From assembly GCF_014650895.1 (NCBI RefSeq), contig NZ_BMVV01000017.1, forward strand, positions 1 to 64,000: a stretch of DNA of 64,000 nt, in the 5' to 3' direction. Every line of letters starts with the position of its first letter. The stretch's first letter is position 1. Positions 1-8,220 of the stretch are shown here, piece after piece. The notes under the pieces were generated by a model that was not told the origin of the DNA, did no database searches, and saw nothing but the letters and a program-made list of their open reading frames with translations. The stretch is from Streptomyces omiyaensis (GTDB taxonomy: Bacteria > Actinomycetota > Actinomycetes > Streptomycetales > Streptomycetaceae). Position numbers and translations under genes: made by a program.

Positions 1-897
1 AACCCCACCACCGCCAGCGACCCCACCGGCCTCGAAAGCTGCTACCCCAACTACTGCGCCGGCAGCAACGGCACCTACGGCACCTACAAGGAAGAGAACG
101 ACCCGGAGGTCCAGCGGAAGAAGAACAAGGGGAGCAACACCGGCGGAGACGAGGGGGGCGACCAGGGAGGGGACCCCGGGAACCGGGGAAGCACGACGAC
201 GCAGGTGCCCGAGTGCGACCGCGAGTGCAAGGCATGGCTCGAATCCATTCCGTTCGACGCCACGGCTCCGCCCGGTGTCACGTGCGGTTCCACGACTTCC
301 GGCAGCAACTGCTCGGGCGTGCCGAGCAAGGGCTGGGGCGACGTCGGCGGAAGCCAGCTCTTCTGGCTCTGGCTGCTGGGCCTGTCCCCGGAGTCCTTCA
401 GCTTCGGTCCGGGCGACACCTTCACGGAGGAAGTCCGCAAGGACCATTCCATGGATCTGGTCCGCGAATCGATCAAGAAGAAGATCCTCACCGGAGAAAT
501 GGGCGGTAAGGGATCGTTCAACGAATTCAAGGAGGACGGTGCCTGGAGGCTTCCCGACGACCTCTGGAACATTCTCGTGCCCGACTTCATCTCCGGACGT
601 GAGGACGTCGTGGAGGCCTCGGGAGGGAAGACCGGCAGCGAGACGGCCGCGTTCCTCGGCTCCTACACGTACGAGTACAAGGTGCGGGGCAAGGTCCACG
701 ACGGCGCGGCGAGCATCGACATCGTCCTGCGGAACAATACGAACTGGACGTCCGCCACGCATTGGCCGGGCGGCATGCGCGACTACTACGATGCGACGGT
801 GGGAAAGGCCTTGGACACGGCCGGAGAGATCTCCGGAATCGGTGCCGAGGTCTCGCAGACGATCTCGTGGACGGAAACGATCCGGGTGACACCCTGA
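1..897 (+). CDS. Rhs/YD-repeat polymorphic toxin, C-terminal part (5' end outside window)
   Basis: The frame is open from base 1 to the TGA at 895-897 (298 residues visible). The first residues, NPTTASDPTGLESCYPN, match the end of the Rhs-associated core domain, whose conserved DPxGL motif marks the border to the variable C-terminal toxin. A Gly/Asp/Lys-rich linker (about residues 30-67) leads to an unrecognised domain of about 225 residues with several cysteines near its start and a motif ending in NNTNWTSATHWPGG. Known from the family: Rhs proteins deliver C-terminal effectors to competing cells and are paired with a downstream immunity gene. The overlap with the next gene fits that. The toxic activity cannot be named from the sequence. 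The N-terminal shell and any secretion signal lie outside the window. Confidence 0.8.
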   Translation, partial: NPTTASDPTGLESCYPNYCAGSNGTYGTYKEENDPEVQRKKNKGSNTGGDEGGDQGGDPGNRGSTTTQVPECDRECKAWLESIPFDATAPPGVTCGSTTSGSNCSGVPSKGWGDVGGSQLFWLWLLGLSPESFSFGPGDTFTEEVRKDHSMDLVRESIKKKILTGEMGGKGSFNEFKEDGAWRLPDDLWNILVPDFISGREDVVEASGGKTGSETAAFLGSYTYEYKVRGKVHDGAASIDIVLRNNTNWTSATHWPGGMRDYYDATVGKALDTAGEISGIGAEVSQTISWTETIRVTP

Positions 898-1310
898 TGA
901 AGGCGAAGAGGCTCGCGGTCCTCGGAGGGGGCCTGCTCGTCGTCGGGGCCTTCCTCGCCTCGGCGCTGGGCTGGGACCCGAGGGATCCCGGGACCATCAC
1001 CGCCCAGCAGCTCCGGGGCGAGTGGACGGGGGAGGGCGGGGCGTTCGTCGAGTTCCGGACGGACGGAACGTTCTGCGCGCGTGACTTCCCTGTCGAGCGG
1101 TCTCCCGAGCGGCTGATCACTTCGTGCGGGGACTGGTCCTTCAGCGACGACGGCGACCGGGACCAGGGCATCGACCTGGACTTCGACAGGCCCTCCTTCG
1201 CCCTGATCTCCATGGTGAGGGTGGCGGGCTCCGGCGGCGAGGGCGGGCTCTACGTCCTGTTCGACGTCGACGACGCCTCGGACAGGGCGGTGCTCCACCG
1301 CCGGCGGTGA
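897..1310 (+). CDS. putative membrane-anchored immunity protein of the Rhs toxin
   Basis: This is a 137-residue protein whose ATG overlaps the toxin stop codon by one base (TGATG), a sign of translational coupling. Residues 5-24 form a single hydrophobic segment that could be a membrane anchor or an uncleaved signal. The rest is probably a small beta-rich extracytoplasmic domain (GEWTGEGGAFVEFRTDGTF) with two cysteines. Immunity genes lie directly downstream of Rhs toxin tips, so the role is inferred from position, and the anchor suggests protection at or outside the membrane. No family was recognised. It is followed by a strong hairpin at 1316-1357. An alternative is an unrelated secreted hypothetical protein. 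Confidence 0.65.
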   Translation: MKAKRLAVLGGGLLVVGAFLASALGWDPRDPGTITAQQLRGEWTGEGGAFVEFRTDGTFCARDFPVERSPERLITSCGDWSFSDDGDRDQGIDLDFDRPSFALISMVRVAGSGGEGGLYVLFDVDDASDRAVLHRRR

Positions 1311-1315
1311 GGGCC

Positions 1316-1357
1316 GGACCGGGGCCGGCGGGGGACTCCCCCCGCCGGCCCCGGTCC
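1316..1357. terminator. GC-rich hairpin between convergent genes
   Basis: An 18-bp perfect inverted repeat (arms 1316-1333 and 1340-1357) with a short loop lies between the toxin/immunity pair and the convergent carboxypeptidase. It probably terminates transcription in both directions. The T-tract is weak, as is usual in Streptomyces. Confidence 0.75.
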
Positions 1358-1370
1358 CGTTTCCCGGGGA

Positions 1371-2714
1371 TCAGGCCGTGCAGTACTGCGCCTGCTTGCC
1401 GATCGAGCGGTACATGCAGTCCGCGTTCTCCAGGAGCTGGAGGACCGCGTCGCGGTTGCGGCTGGTCTCGCGCTCGATGACCTCGTCGGGCGGGTAGAAG
1501 CCGCCGTTCCAGGACGAGGTCGGGTACATCTCGAAGGTGTAGCCGAAGATCCTGTGGGTGCCCCACAGGTAGTCGTCGATCGAGCCGTCCGTGATGTAGA
1601 GGTCGCTCGACTGCTCCGCGGTGTAGCCGTTGCTCGCGGCCATCTTGCCGCCGACCGCGGCGAAGGCGTCGCGGTCGTCCTGGGTCATGCCGGGGGCGGT
1701 GTCGGCGTTGGTCCAGCCGAAGGGCCAGAGGACGAGTTCGCTGTAGGTGTGGAAGTCGACGCCGGCCTTGATCTGCTGCTTGCCGCCCACCACGCGGGAG
1801 CGGACGAAGTCGGCGACGACCTTCACCTCGGGGGCGGACTCGGGGGCGGCGCCCCGGTAGGTCTCGGAGGACTTGGTGCCGGAGGAGCCGCCGCAGCAGC
1901 CCCACTTGTAGTCCCAGTTCCGGTTCATGTCGGTGCCGATGTACGAGGAGCCGGAGTTGGGCTGGCGGTTCTTGCGCCAGCTGCGGTAGGAGCCGGAGGC
2001 GATGTCGTACTCGCCGCCGTCCGGGTTGAGGTCCGGCACGATCCAGATCTCGCGGCCGTTCACCGCGTTGGTGACCCGGGGGTCGGAGCCGTATCCGGCG
2101 CCCAGCTCGCGCAGCAGGTAGAGCGCCATCTCGACGGTGAGGTGCTCGCGGGCGTGCTGGTGGTGGGTGAAGAGGACCTCCGGCTCGTTCTCGTCCACCG
2201 CCACGTTGTCGCTGATCTTGACGGCGACGATGTCGCGGCCCTGGTAGCTCTTGCCGATGACCCGCTTGCTCATGATCGACGGGTGGGCGGCGAGGCGCTG
2301 GTCGATCTCCGCCGTCATCTCGGCGTAGTTGTGGTACTTGGCGTCGGCCGAGGGGAAGTCGAGCGGGCCGAGGGCGGAGCGGGCGGGCTCGCCCCGGTCC
2401 GGCGGGCCCGGCAGGGCGACCGGCTCGTAGCCGAGGGCGGCGAGGCGCGCGGCCTGGCGGCCGTCGGCGCTGACCACGACCGAGCGGGCGTCGACCTCGT
2501 CGATCGAGACGCCGGTGGCGGCGAGCGCGGTGCGGGCGGCGGGGGTGGAGGGTCCGGTGATCTCGTACTGCCGGATCACCTCCTCGCCGCCCCTGGCGGC
2601 GGTGGCCGGGTCGGCGCCGGCGGGTGAGGAGAGGGCGGAGAGGGGCGCCGCGAGGGCGAGCGCCACGAGGGCCGCGAGGGTGGCGGACCTTCTGCCGCGT
2701 CGGGGACGTCGCAT
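1371..2714 (-). CDS. secreted zinc carboxypeptidase, M14 family
   Basis: This 447-residue protein begins at the ATG preceded by CAGGAGACACC, a good ribosome binding site; earlier in-frame starts would add non-signal sequence. A twin-Arg-like, Arg-rich signal peptide (MRRPRRGRRSATLAALVALA) is followed by a propeptide and an M14 catalytic domain. Visible residues include HQHAREHLTVEM (zinc-binding His and Glu), DMNRNWDYKWG (substrate-binding Asn-Arg), GVDFHTYSELVLWPFG (third zinc-binding His) and FEMYP (catalytic Glu). It removes C-terminal residues from peptides outside the cell, which suits a soil saprophyte. It lies downstream of the chitinase on the same strand but is separated from it by a terminator. 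Confidence 0.93.
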   Translation of the reverse strand: MRRPRRGRRSATLAALVALALAAPLSALSSPAGADPATAARGGEEVIRQYEITGPSTPAARTALAATGVSIDEVDARSVVVSADGRQAARLAALGYEPVALPGPPDRGEPARSALGPLDFPSADAKYHNYAEMTAEIDQRLAAHPSIMSKRVIGKSYQGRDIVAVKISDNVAVDENEPEVLFTHHQHAREHLTVEMALYLLRELGAGYGSDPRVTNAVNGREIWIVPDLNPDGGEYDIASGSYRSWRKNRQPNSGSSYIGTDMNRNWDYKWGCCGGSSGTKSSETYRGAAPESAPEVKVVADFVRSRVVGGKQQIKAGVDFHTYSELVLWPFGWTNADTAPGMTQDDRDAFAAVGGKMAASNGYTAEQSSDLYITDGSIDDYLWGTHRIFGYTFEMYPTSSWNGGFYPPDEVIERETSRNRDAVLQLLENADCMYRSIGKQAQYCTA

Positions 2715-2859
2715 GGTGTCTCCTGGGTGGGGAGTGTGGGGGAGTGCGACAACAGGTGCGGGTGTCCGGGGCACATGGTGGAGCCATGTCATGGACTGGT
2801 CAAGAGAGGTGCTTCGGCCATGATCGGTTCACGGTAGGCGACGGACCCCCCGGACGCGG

Positions 2860-2891
2860 CGAGGCGCCGCCGGAAGACCGGCGGCGCCTCG
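2860..2891 (-). terminator. hairpin downstream of chitinase
   Basis: A 14-bp perfect stem with a 4-nt loop (arms 2860-2873 and 2878-2891) lies just after the chitinase stop codon. An outer pair of arms (about 2841-2848 and 2898-2905, ACGGACCC/GGGTCCGT) extends the structure. Confidence 0.75.
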
Positions 2892-2910
2892 CGGGAAGGG
2901 TCCGTCAGGG

Positions 2911-4644
2911 TTACGGCAGGCCGTGGACGTGCGGGCCGACCGCGTTCGACCAGGCGTTGCCGGCCGTCGCGTCCCAGTTGGTCGACCAGGTCATCGCGCC
3001 CCGGAGGGTCGGCCAGGCCTGGGCGGGCTTGAAGGTGCCGCAGCCGGTCAGCTTCGTCAGGCAGTCGAGCGCGCTGTTCACGACCGACGGGGCGACGTAG
3101 CCGCTGCCCGCGCCCCGGGTGGAGGCGGGGACGCCCAGGCCGACCTGCGACGGGTCGAGGCCGCCCTGGATCTGGATGCAGGCGAGCGCGGTGAGGAAGT
3201 CCACCGAGCCCTGGCTGTACACCTTGCCGTCGCAGCCCAGCATCGAACCGCTGTTGTAGTACTGGGTGTTGACCACCGTGAGGATGTCCTTCACGGCGAG
3301 CGCGGTCTTGAAGTACTCCGTGCCCGTGGACTGCATGTCGATGGTCTGCGGGGCCATCGTCAGGACCATCTTCGGACCCGCCAGGGCGGACAGCTGGCGC
3401 AGCGCCTTGGTCAGGTAGGTGGAGTTGATGCCGTGCTCGAGGTCGATGTCGATCCCGTTGAAGCCGTACTCCTGGAAGAGGGCGTACGCGCTGTTCGCGA
3501 AGGCGGTGGCGCTGGCGTCACTGTTGATCGTGACGTTGCCCTTCTCGCCGCCGACCGAGATGATCACCGACTTGCCGGCCGCCTTCTTGGCCGCGATGTC
3601 GGCCTTGAAGTCGGCGACCGAGGTGTAGCCGACGGCCGGGTCGAGGTTGAAGACGATCTGGCCGGGCGTGGCCGTCGAGTCCGCGAAGGAGACGGCGATG
3701 ATGTCGTACGCCGCCTGCACGTCGCGGAGCTTCTGCTTCGTGGCGCCGTTGTCGAAGTTCTGCCAGTAGCCGGTCACCGCGTGCTTCGGGACGGCCGGGT
3801 TGTCCCCGCCGCCACCGCCGGTCTTGGCCGTGCGGGCGCTCACCGCGGCCGACTTGGCGGACTCGCCCGCCGCGTTGGTCGCCGAGACCTGGAAGGAGTA
3901 CGCGGTGTCGGCGGCGAGGCCGGTGACCGTGGTGGAGGTGCCGCTCACGGTCGCCGCGAGCGCGCCGTCCCGGTAGACCTTGTAGCCGGTCGCGCCGGAG
4001 ACCGCGCCCCAGCTGAGCGGGACCGCGCTGGTGGTGGGGGTGCCGGCGGCGAGCCCGGCCGGGGTGGCGGGGACGACCGGGTCGGGGTCCTGGCCGCCGC
4101 CGCCGTCGGGACCGAAGACGCTCACGTCGTCCACGAAGTAGGCGGCGGTGCCGTACCACCCGTGGGTGTAGATCTCGACCGAGGTGGTCGAGGCGCCGGT
4201 GGTGAAGCTGGTGGTCAGCTGCTTCCAGGACGGGGAGTCGGGCGTCCAGGTGGAGACCGTGCCGGTGCCGGTCCCGGTGCCGCTCGCGCCGAGGTAGGCG
4301 TACCCGCCCTGGACCCAGGCGCTGAGCGCGTAGGTGGAGTTGGGCTTCACGGCGACGGTCTGCACGCACTTGGCGTTGTCGAGGCCGGCGGGCAGGGCCT
4401 TGAGGGCGCCGGCGCCGGTGCGGGCCGGGGTGGCGACGGCGGTGCCGCTGCCGGCCGAGCAGGACCAGTTGGCGAGGCCGTTCTCGAAGCCCGCGTTCCG
4501 GGCGTTGTTGACGTCGGCGGCCAGCGCGGTGCCGGCGCCGCCGACCAGGGCGAGGCCGGATCCGACGGCGAGCGCGAGGGCTCCGCCGAGCCAGCGGCGG
4601 GCGGCCGGCCGGCCGGTGACCGGGCGGGGGGTGGTGCGGTCCAC
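2911..4644 (-). CDS. secreted modular chitinase (CBM - FnIII - GH18)
   Basis: This is a 577-residue extracellular endochitinase. The start chosen is the GTG at 4644: in GGAGGATGCACGTG the ribosome binding site touches the upstream ATG (4650) but lies 6 nt before the GTG. A signal peptide ending in ALAAD is followed by a carbohydrate-binding module (about residues 45-175), a glycine-rich linker, a fibronectin type III domain (about 195-275), a second Gly linker and the GH18 barrel (about 290-577). The catalytic motif reads FNGIDIDLEHG, with the Glu as proton donor. The first Asp of the usual DxxDxDxE is Asn. The product degrades chitin to oligosaccharides. A DasR operator lies in the promoter. 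Confidence 0.95.
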   Translation of the reverse strand: MDRTTPRPVTGRPAARRWLGGALALAVGSGLALVGGAGTALAADVNNARNAGFENGLANWSCSAGSGTAVATPARTGAGALKALPAGLDNAKCVQTVAVKPNSTYALSAWVQGGYAYLGASGTGTGTGTVSTWTPDSPSWKQLTTSFTTGASTTSVEIYTHGWYGTAAYFVDDVSVFGPDGGGGQDPDPVVPATPAGLAAGTPTTSAVPLSWGAVSGATGYKVYRDGALAATVSGTSTTVTGLAADTAYSFQVSATNAAGESAKSAAVSARTAKTGGGGGDNPAVPKHAVTGYWQNFDNGATKQKLRDVQAAYDIIAVSFADSTATPGQIVFNLDPAVGYTSVADFKADIAAKKAAGKSVIISVGGEKGNVTINSDASATAFANSAYALFQEYGFNGIDIDLEHGINSTYLTKALRQLSALAGPKMVLTMAPQTIDMQSTGTEYFKTALAVKDILTVVNTQYYNSGSMLGCDGKVYSQGSVDFLTALACIQIQGGLDPSQVGLGVPASTRGAGSGYVAPSVVNSALDCLTKLTGCGTFKPAQAWPTLRGAMTWSTNWDATAGNAWSNAVGPHVHGLP

Positions 4645-4751
4645 GTGCATCCTCCGGTGGGGGAGTCGGGAGCTGGAGGTGCCGTACGTCGTCGTACGGG
4701 GAACTGCGGTCAGGGGATCGGGTCGGTGGCCACCGCCGTTGTCGCACCAAG

Positions 4752-4765
4752 TTGGTCCAGACCAA
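4752..4765 (-). promoter_or_regulatory. DasR-responsive element (dre) in the chitinase promoter
   Basis: TTGGTCCAGACCAA is a near-perfect match to the DasR operator core (TGGTCTAGACCA). On the minus strand TTGACA (4772-4777) is a -35 box, and 17 nt downstream CAACTT could be the -10, so the operator lies between the two boxes. Known: DasR represses chitinolytic genes and is released by amino-sugar phosphates. Chitinase repression at this site is inferred. Confidence 0.85.
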
Positions 4766-4856
4766 TTGTGTTGTCAAGACCTCTGACGAAGACGCCGCCG
4801 CGCGGAACCGGAGGGTCCGGTGACGGGAAAGGGGGCGGGAGTTGACGGATTGTGTG

Positions 4857-4885
4857 TTCACCACCCCGGTCCGCGTGGATAAAGT
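4857..4885 (+). promoter_or_regulatory. possible promoter of the tad operon
   Basis: TTCACC (4857-4862) and TAAAGT (4880-4885) are separated by 17 nt and lie about 90 nt before the first tad gene, divergent from the chitinase promoter. The match to consensus is moderate. Confidence 0.4.
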
Positions 4886-4973
4886 GCAGAACAGTCGTGA
4901 TGTGCGGCCCCCGGGGCACCCGAGGCCGGGCGGCCGCGGAGGCGCCGGGGGGACGGGAAGGCGGGGGACTCAC

Positions 4974-5828
4974 GTGCCGACAGCGATCGCGGTCACCGGC
5001 GCCGACCTCGTGCTGCCGCCCACCGACCCCGCGACCCCCAACGCCGCCGTCCTCGCCGACCCCGCGGCCCGCACCCTCGACGACTCCCTCACCGAACTCC
5101 GGCGCCTCGTCGACCGCTTCGGCCACGTCCTCGTCGTCTGCCCGGCCGCCGCGCCCGCCGCCGTCGCCCACCGCCTCCACACCGTCCGGAGCCTCCTGGA
5201 GAGCGACCGGATCGCCCTGGTCAGGACCGACCTCCCGCCCCTCGGCACCGCCGTCCTGGTCCGCCAGCTCCGCCAGCTCTCCGCCTGCGACTTCAGCCCC
5301 GGCGTCCTCGCCTCCGCCGCCCGCCTCCTCGCCCACTACATCTACGCCGGAGCCGTCCTCGGCTCCGTCTCCCGCCTCGACCGCGTCCCCGTCAGCCTCG
5401 GCTCCCACCTCAAGAGCTGGCTCCCGGGCGCCAACTTCGCCGTCCTCGCCGGACCCACCCCCCGGATCGTCCGCGTCGGTGCCGACGAATCCGACTTCAC
5501 CGGACCCGAGTTCACCACCCGCCTGCTGATCGCCCGCGGCCAGCTCGCCACCGAGTGGCCCACCACCGCCCTCGCCCCCCGCTGGTCCGTCGCCGGCCCC
5601 GTCGAGGAGACCCCGCTGCCCGCCGGATCACCCGCCTGGTGGGGCACCCCCAAGCTCGTCGAGTTCGCCGCGTACCTCCCCGACCTGCCCGTCCTCCACC
5701 AGCTCGTCGCCTCCGTGCGCCGCGAGACCTGCCACTGGTGCGGCATGGAACTCATCGGCGACCGCTGCGGCTTCTGCGCCGCCCCGCTCGCCGACGCCGC
5801 CCCGGTCCAGGCCGGACCGACCCGATGA
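4974..5828 (+). CDS. tad-operon protein with C-terminal zinc ribbon
   Basis: This is a 284-residue first gene of the tad operon. The GTG at 4974 follows a GGGGGACTCAC ribosome binding site and fits better than an earlier in-frame ATG that would add a low-complexity leader. There is no signal peptide or obvious membrane span. The C-terminus holds a CHWCGMELIGDRCGFC zinc-ribbon motif (two CxxC pairs). Its stop overlaps an ATG (ATGA) that opens a 13-codon frame leading to cpaB. The function is unknown. Position suggests a cytoplasmic factor in pilus assembly or its control. Confidence 0.75.
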   Translation: MPTAIAVTGADLVLPPTDPATPNAAVLADPAARTLDDSLTELRRLVDRFGHVLVVCPAAAPAAVAHRLHTVRSLLESDRIALVRTDLPPLGTAVLVRQLRQLSACDFSPGVLASAARLLAHYIYAGAVLGSVSRLDRVPVSLGSHLKSWLPGANFAVLAGPTPRIVRVGADESDFTGPEFTTRLLIARGQLATEWPTTALAPRWSVAGPVEETPLPAGSPAWWGTPKLVEFAAYLPDLPVLHQLVASVRRETCHWCGMELIGDRCGFCAAPLADAAPVQAGPTR

Positions 5829-5866
5829 ACCCGCCCACGCCCCCGACCGAGGAAGAACGGCCATGA
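5825..5866 (+). other. 13-codon linking frame between the first tad gene and cpaB
   Basis: An ATG at 5825 overlaps the preceding stop (ATGA). Its 13-codon frame ends with a TGA at 5864-5866 that overlaps the cpaB ATG at 5863 (ATGA again). It bridges an otherwise 34-nt gap and could keep ribosomes on the transcript. The peptide (MNPPTPPTEEERP) has no recognisable function. Confidence 0.3.
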
Positions 5867-6576
5867 ACTCCCGCCAGCGCCGCGGCGTCATCCTGCTGCT
5901 GCTCTCCGTCCTCTGCGCCCTCGGCGCCTTCGCCGGCGTCCTCGCGGTCATCAGCGACGTGAACGCCAAGGTCGGGCCGGAGACCACCGCGTACCGGGTG
6001 AAGAGCGACATCAAGCCCTATGTGCGGCTCAAGGCGAGCAACTTCGAGAAGATCTCCATGCCGGAACGCTGGCTCTCCGGCACCGCCGTCACCGACCTCG
6101 CCCAGATCGACGGGAAGATCGCCGTCACCACCCTCAGGGCCGGCTCCCTCCTCCAGAAGGACATGATCGTCGCCCGCCCCGCGCTCCGCCCGGGCGAGCA
6201 GGAGATCGCCATCATGATCGACGCCGCCACCGGCGTCGCCGGAAAGATCACCGCCGGCGCCACCGTCAACATCTACGCCACCTTCGCCGGCGAGAAGAAG
6301 GACGAACCGAGCCAGTCCCGGCTCCTCGTCTCCGGCGCCCGGGTCATCGACGTCGGCGTCCTCACCCCCTTCACCCCCCAGAAGTCCGGCTCCCGCGCCA
6401 CCGTCGAGGCCGTGCCGATCACCTTCGCCCTCTCGCCCGTCGACACCCAGCGCGTCGCCTACGCCGAGTCCTTCGCGGAGCACGTACGCCTCGCCCTCGT
6501 CGCCCCCTCCGCCGACGGCGCGCCCGCCCCGCCCGCCGCCGGCGACCGCACCTACACGCTCGACAAGGACAAGTGA
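5863..6576 (+). CDS. cpaB: Flp pilus assembly protein CpaB/RcpC-like (SAF domain)
   Basis: This is a 237-residue protein with an N-terminal membrane anchor (about residues 9-30) and a SAF-type domain (YRVKSDIKPYVRLKASNFEK, then TTLRAGSLLQKDMI). An RcpC/CpaB-like beta domain follows. Known: CpaB is a periplasmic or cell-surface Tad component with a SAF fold related to pilus chaperones. Its place just before tadZ matches the usual order in actinobacterial tad loci. A ribosome binding site (GAGGAAGAACGGCC) overlaps the small linking frame. Confidence 0.82.
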   Translation: MNSRQRRGVILLLLSVLCALGAFAGVLAVISDVNAKVGPETTAYRVKSDIKPYVRLKASNFEKISMPERWLSGTAVTDLAQIDGKIAVTTLRAGSLLQKDMIVARPALRPGEQEIAIMIDAATGVAGKITAGATVNIYATFAGEKKDEPSQSRLLVSGARVIDVGVLTPFTPQKSGSRATVEAVPITFALSPVDTQRVAYAESFAEHVRLALVAPSADGAPAPPAAGDRTYTLDKDK

Positions 6577-6585
6577 GGCCCGGCC

Positions 6586-7845
6586 ATGCCCACCAGGATC
6601 CTGCCGGCCGTCGGCGACCCCGACGCGGCCCGGGCCGTCGCGGCCCTCCTCGGTCAGCTCCCCGACGCCGAACCCGTCCCGCCCGTCCCCGACTCCACCC
6701 AGCTCGTCGACACCCTCGCCCGGCTCGCCGCCGAATCCCTCGACGCGCTCCCCGAGGTCGTCCTCGTCCACGAGCGGATCGGCCCCGTCCCCGCCCTCGA
6801 CCTCGTCCGCGAGGTCGCCCTCCGCTTCCCCGCCGTCGGCGTCGTCCTCATCACCGCCGACTCCGGCCCCGGCCTCCTCTCCGCCGCCATGGACGCCGGC
6901 GCCCGCGGCCTCGTCTCGCTCCCGCTCGGCTACGAGGAGCTGGCCGGCCGCGTCCAGGCAGCCGCCCAGTGGTCGGCCGGCTTCCGCCGCCACCTCGGCG
7001 GCGGCGCCGCCGAACTCCTCGCCGGCCCCGGCGGCACCCTCGTCACCGTCAGCGGCGCCAAGGGCGGCGTCGGCACCACCGTCACCGCCGTCCAGCTCGC
7101 CCTCGCCGCCCGCGCCGCCGGCCGCACCGTCGCCCTCGTCGACCTCGACCTCCAGAGCGGGGACATCGCCTCCTACCTCGACGTGCAGTTCCGCCGCTCG
7201 GCCGCCGACCTCGCCGCCATCACCGACATCTCGCCCCGCGTCCTCCAGGACGCCGTCTACGTCCACGAGACCGGCCTCTCCCTCCTCCTCGCCCCCGCCG
7301 AGGGCGAGCGGGGCGAGGAGGTCACCGACCGAGCCGCCCGCCAGATCGTCGGCGCCCTGCGGGCCCGCCACGAGGTCGTCGTCGTCGACTGCGGATCCCG
7401 CCTCGACAGCGCCAACGCCGCCGCCGTCGAGCTGGCCGACACCGCCCTCCTCGTCACCACCCCCGACGTCATCGCCGTCCGCGCCGCCCGGCGGACCGTC
7501 CGCATGTGGGAGCGGCTCCAGGTCCGCAAGGCCGAGGCGAGCGTCGCCCTGGTCAACCGCCACTCCCGCGCCACCGAGATCCAGCCCGCCCTCGTCCAGA
7601 AGATCACCGGCACCCGGATCGCCGCCGTCACCGTCCCCGCCGCCTACAAGGAGCTCCAGGCCGTCGTCGACGCCGGCCGCCTCCACGAACTCGACGCCCG
7701 CTCCACCGTCAAGCAGGCCCTGTGGGCCCTCGCCGGCGAACTCGGCCTCACCGGCCCGCCGGCCGCCCCCGCCCCCGGCAAGCAGCTCGCCCGCGCCGGC
7801 GACCGCGGCTCCCTGGGACTGCGGCGGCGCGCGGGAGGACGCTGA
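6586..7845 (+). CDS. tadZ: Tad pilus ATPase TadZ/CpaE-like (ParA/MinD superfamily)
   Basis: This 419-residue protein has an N-terminal receiver-like domain (residues 1-130) and a MinD-type ATPase domain starting near residue 155 with SGAKGGVGTT. The signature lysine of the deviant Walker A loop is present, but the second lysine (normally GK[ST]T) is replaced by threonine, so ATP turnover may be weak or absent. VALVDLDLQSGD is the switch I/Walker A' region and VVVVDCGSRLD is Walker B. TadZ localises the pilus machine to the cell pole in other bacteria. The gene follows cpaB by 9 nt. Confidence 0.85.
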   Translation: MPTRILPAVGDPDAARAVAALLGQLPDAEPVPPVPDSTQLVDTLARLAAESLDALPEVVLVHERIGPVPALDLVREVALRFPAVGVVLITADSGPGLLSAAMDAGARGLVSLPLGYEELAGRVQAAAQWSAGFRRHLGGGAAELLAGPGGTLVTVSGAKGGVGTTVTAVQLALAARAAGRTVALVDLDLQSGDIASYLDVQFRRSAADLAAITDISPRVLQDAVYVHETGLSLLLAPAEGERGEEVTDRAARQIVGALRARHEVVVVDCGSRLDSANAAAVELADTALLVTTPDVIAVRAARRTVRMWERLQVRKAEASVALVNRHSRATEIQPALVQKITGTRIAAVTVPAAYKELQAVVDAGRLHELDARSTVKQALWALAGELGLTGPPAAPAPGKQLARAGDRGSLGLRRRAGGR

Positions 7846-7848
7846 GCC

Positions 7849-8220
7849 ATGCGACGGCGGGGGAGCGGTGACGGGGGCCAGGTGGCGGTGGAGTTCACCG
7901 GCATGGTCCCGGTCGTCCTGCTGACCATGGCCCTCCTGTGGCAGGTCGTCCTGGTCGGCTACACCTTCACCCTGGCGGGGAACGCGGCGGACGAGGCGGC
8001 GCGGGCCGCCGCCGTGGACGGCGACTGCGACGGCGCCGCGCGCCGGCACCTGGACGGGGCGTGGGCGGGGGCCGCGGTGCGGTGCGGCGCCCCCTCCGGC
8101 GGCATGGTCACCGTGACGGTCGAGGTCCCCGTCCCGATCCTCTTCCCCGGCCTCGGCGCCTTCGACGGCGTCGTGGCGACGGCGGGAGCGGTCCACGAGG
8201 GACCGGGGGAGGGACCGTGA
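7849..8220 (+). CDS. tadE: TadE-like pseudopilin (first)
   Basis: This is a 123-residue protein. A Flp-type prepilin peptidase site, GG|QVAVEF, lies at residue 10, with the Glu at +5 and an aromatic residue next. One hydrophobic helix follows (about residues 17-40). The rest is a small extracytoplasmic domain with two cysteines. Known: TadE/F pseudopilins are processed by the same peptidase as Flp and are needed for pilus biogenesis. The gene starts 3 nt after tadZ, and its TGA overlaps the GTG of the next gene (GTGA). Confidence 0.85.
   Translation: MRRRGSGDGGQVAVEFTGMVPVVLLTMALLWQVVLVGYTFTLAGNAADEAARAAAVDGDCDGAARRHLDGAWAGAAVRCGAPSGGMVTVTVEVPVPILFPGLGAFDGVVATAGAVHEGPGEGP

Noticed and set aside
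1141..2787. Long open frames antisense or out of frame to strong genes (also e.g. 5752-8361, 8594-12166, 15402-18086, 48679-51417)
   Set aside because: They are a result of G/C-rich third positions. Their products are low-complexity Arg/Gly/Ala/Val-rich without domains and lie opposite well-supported genes.
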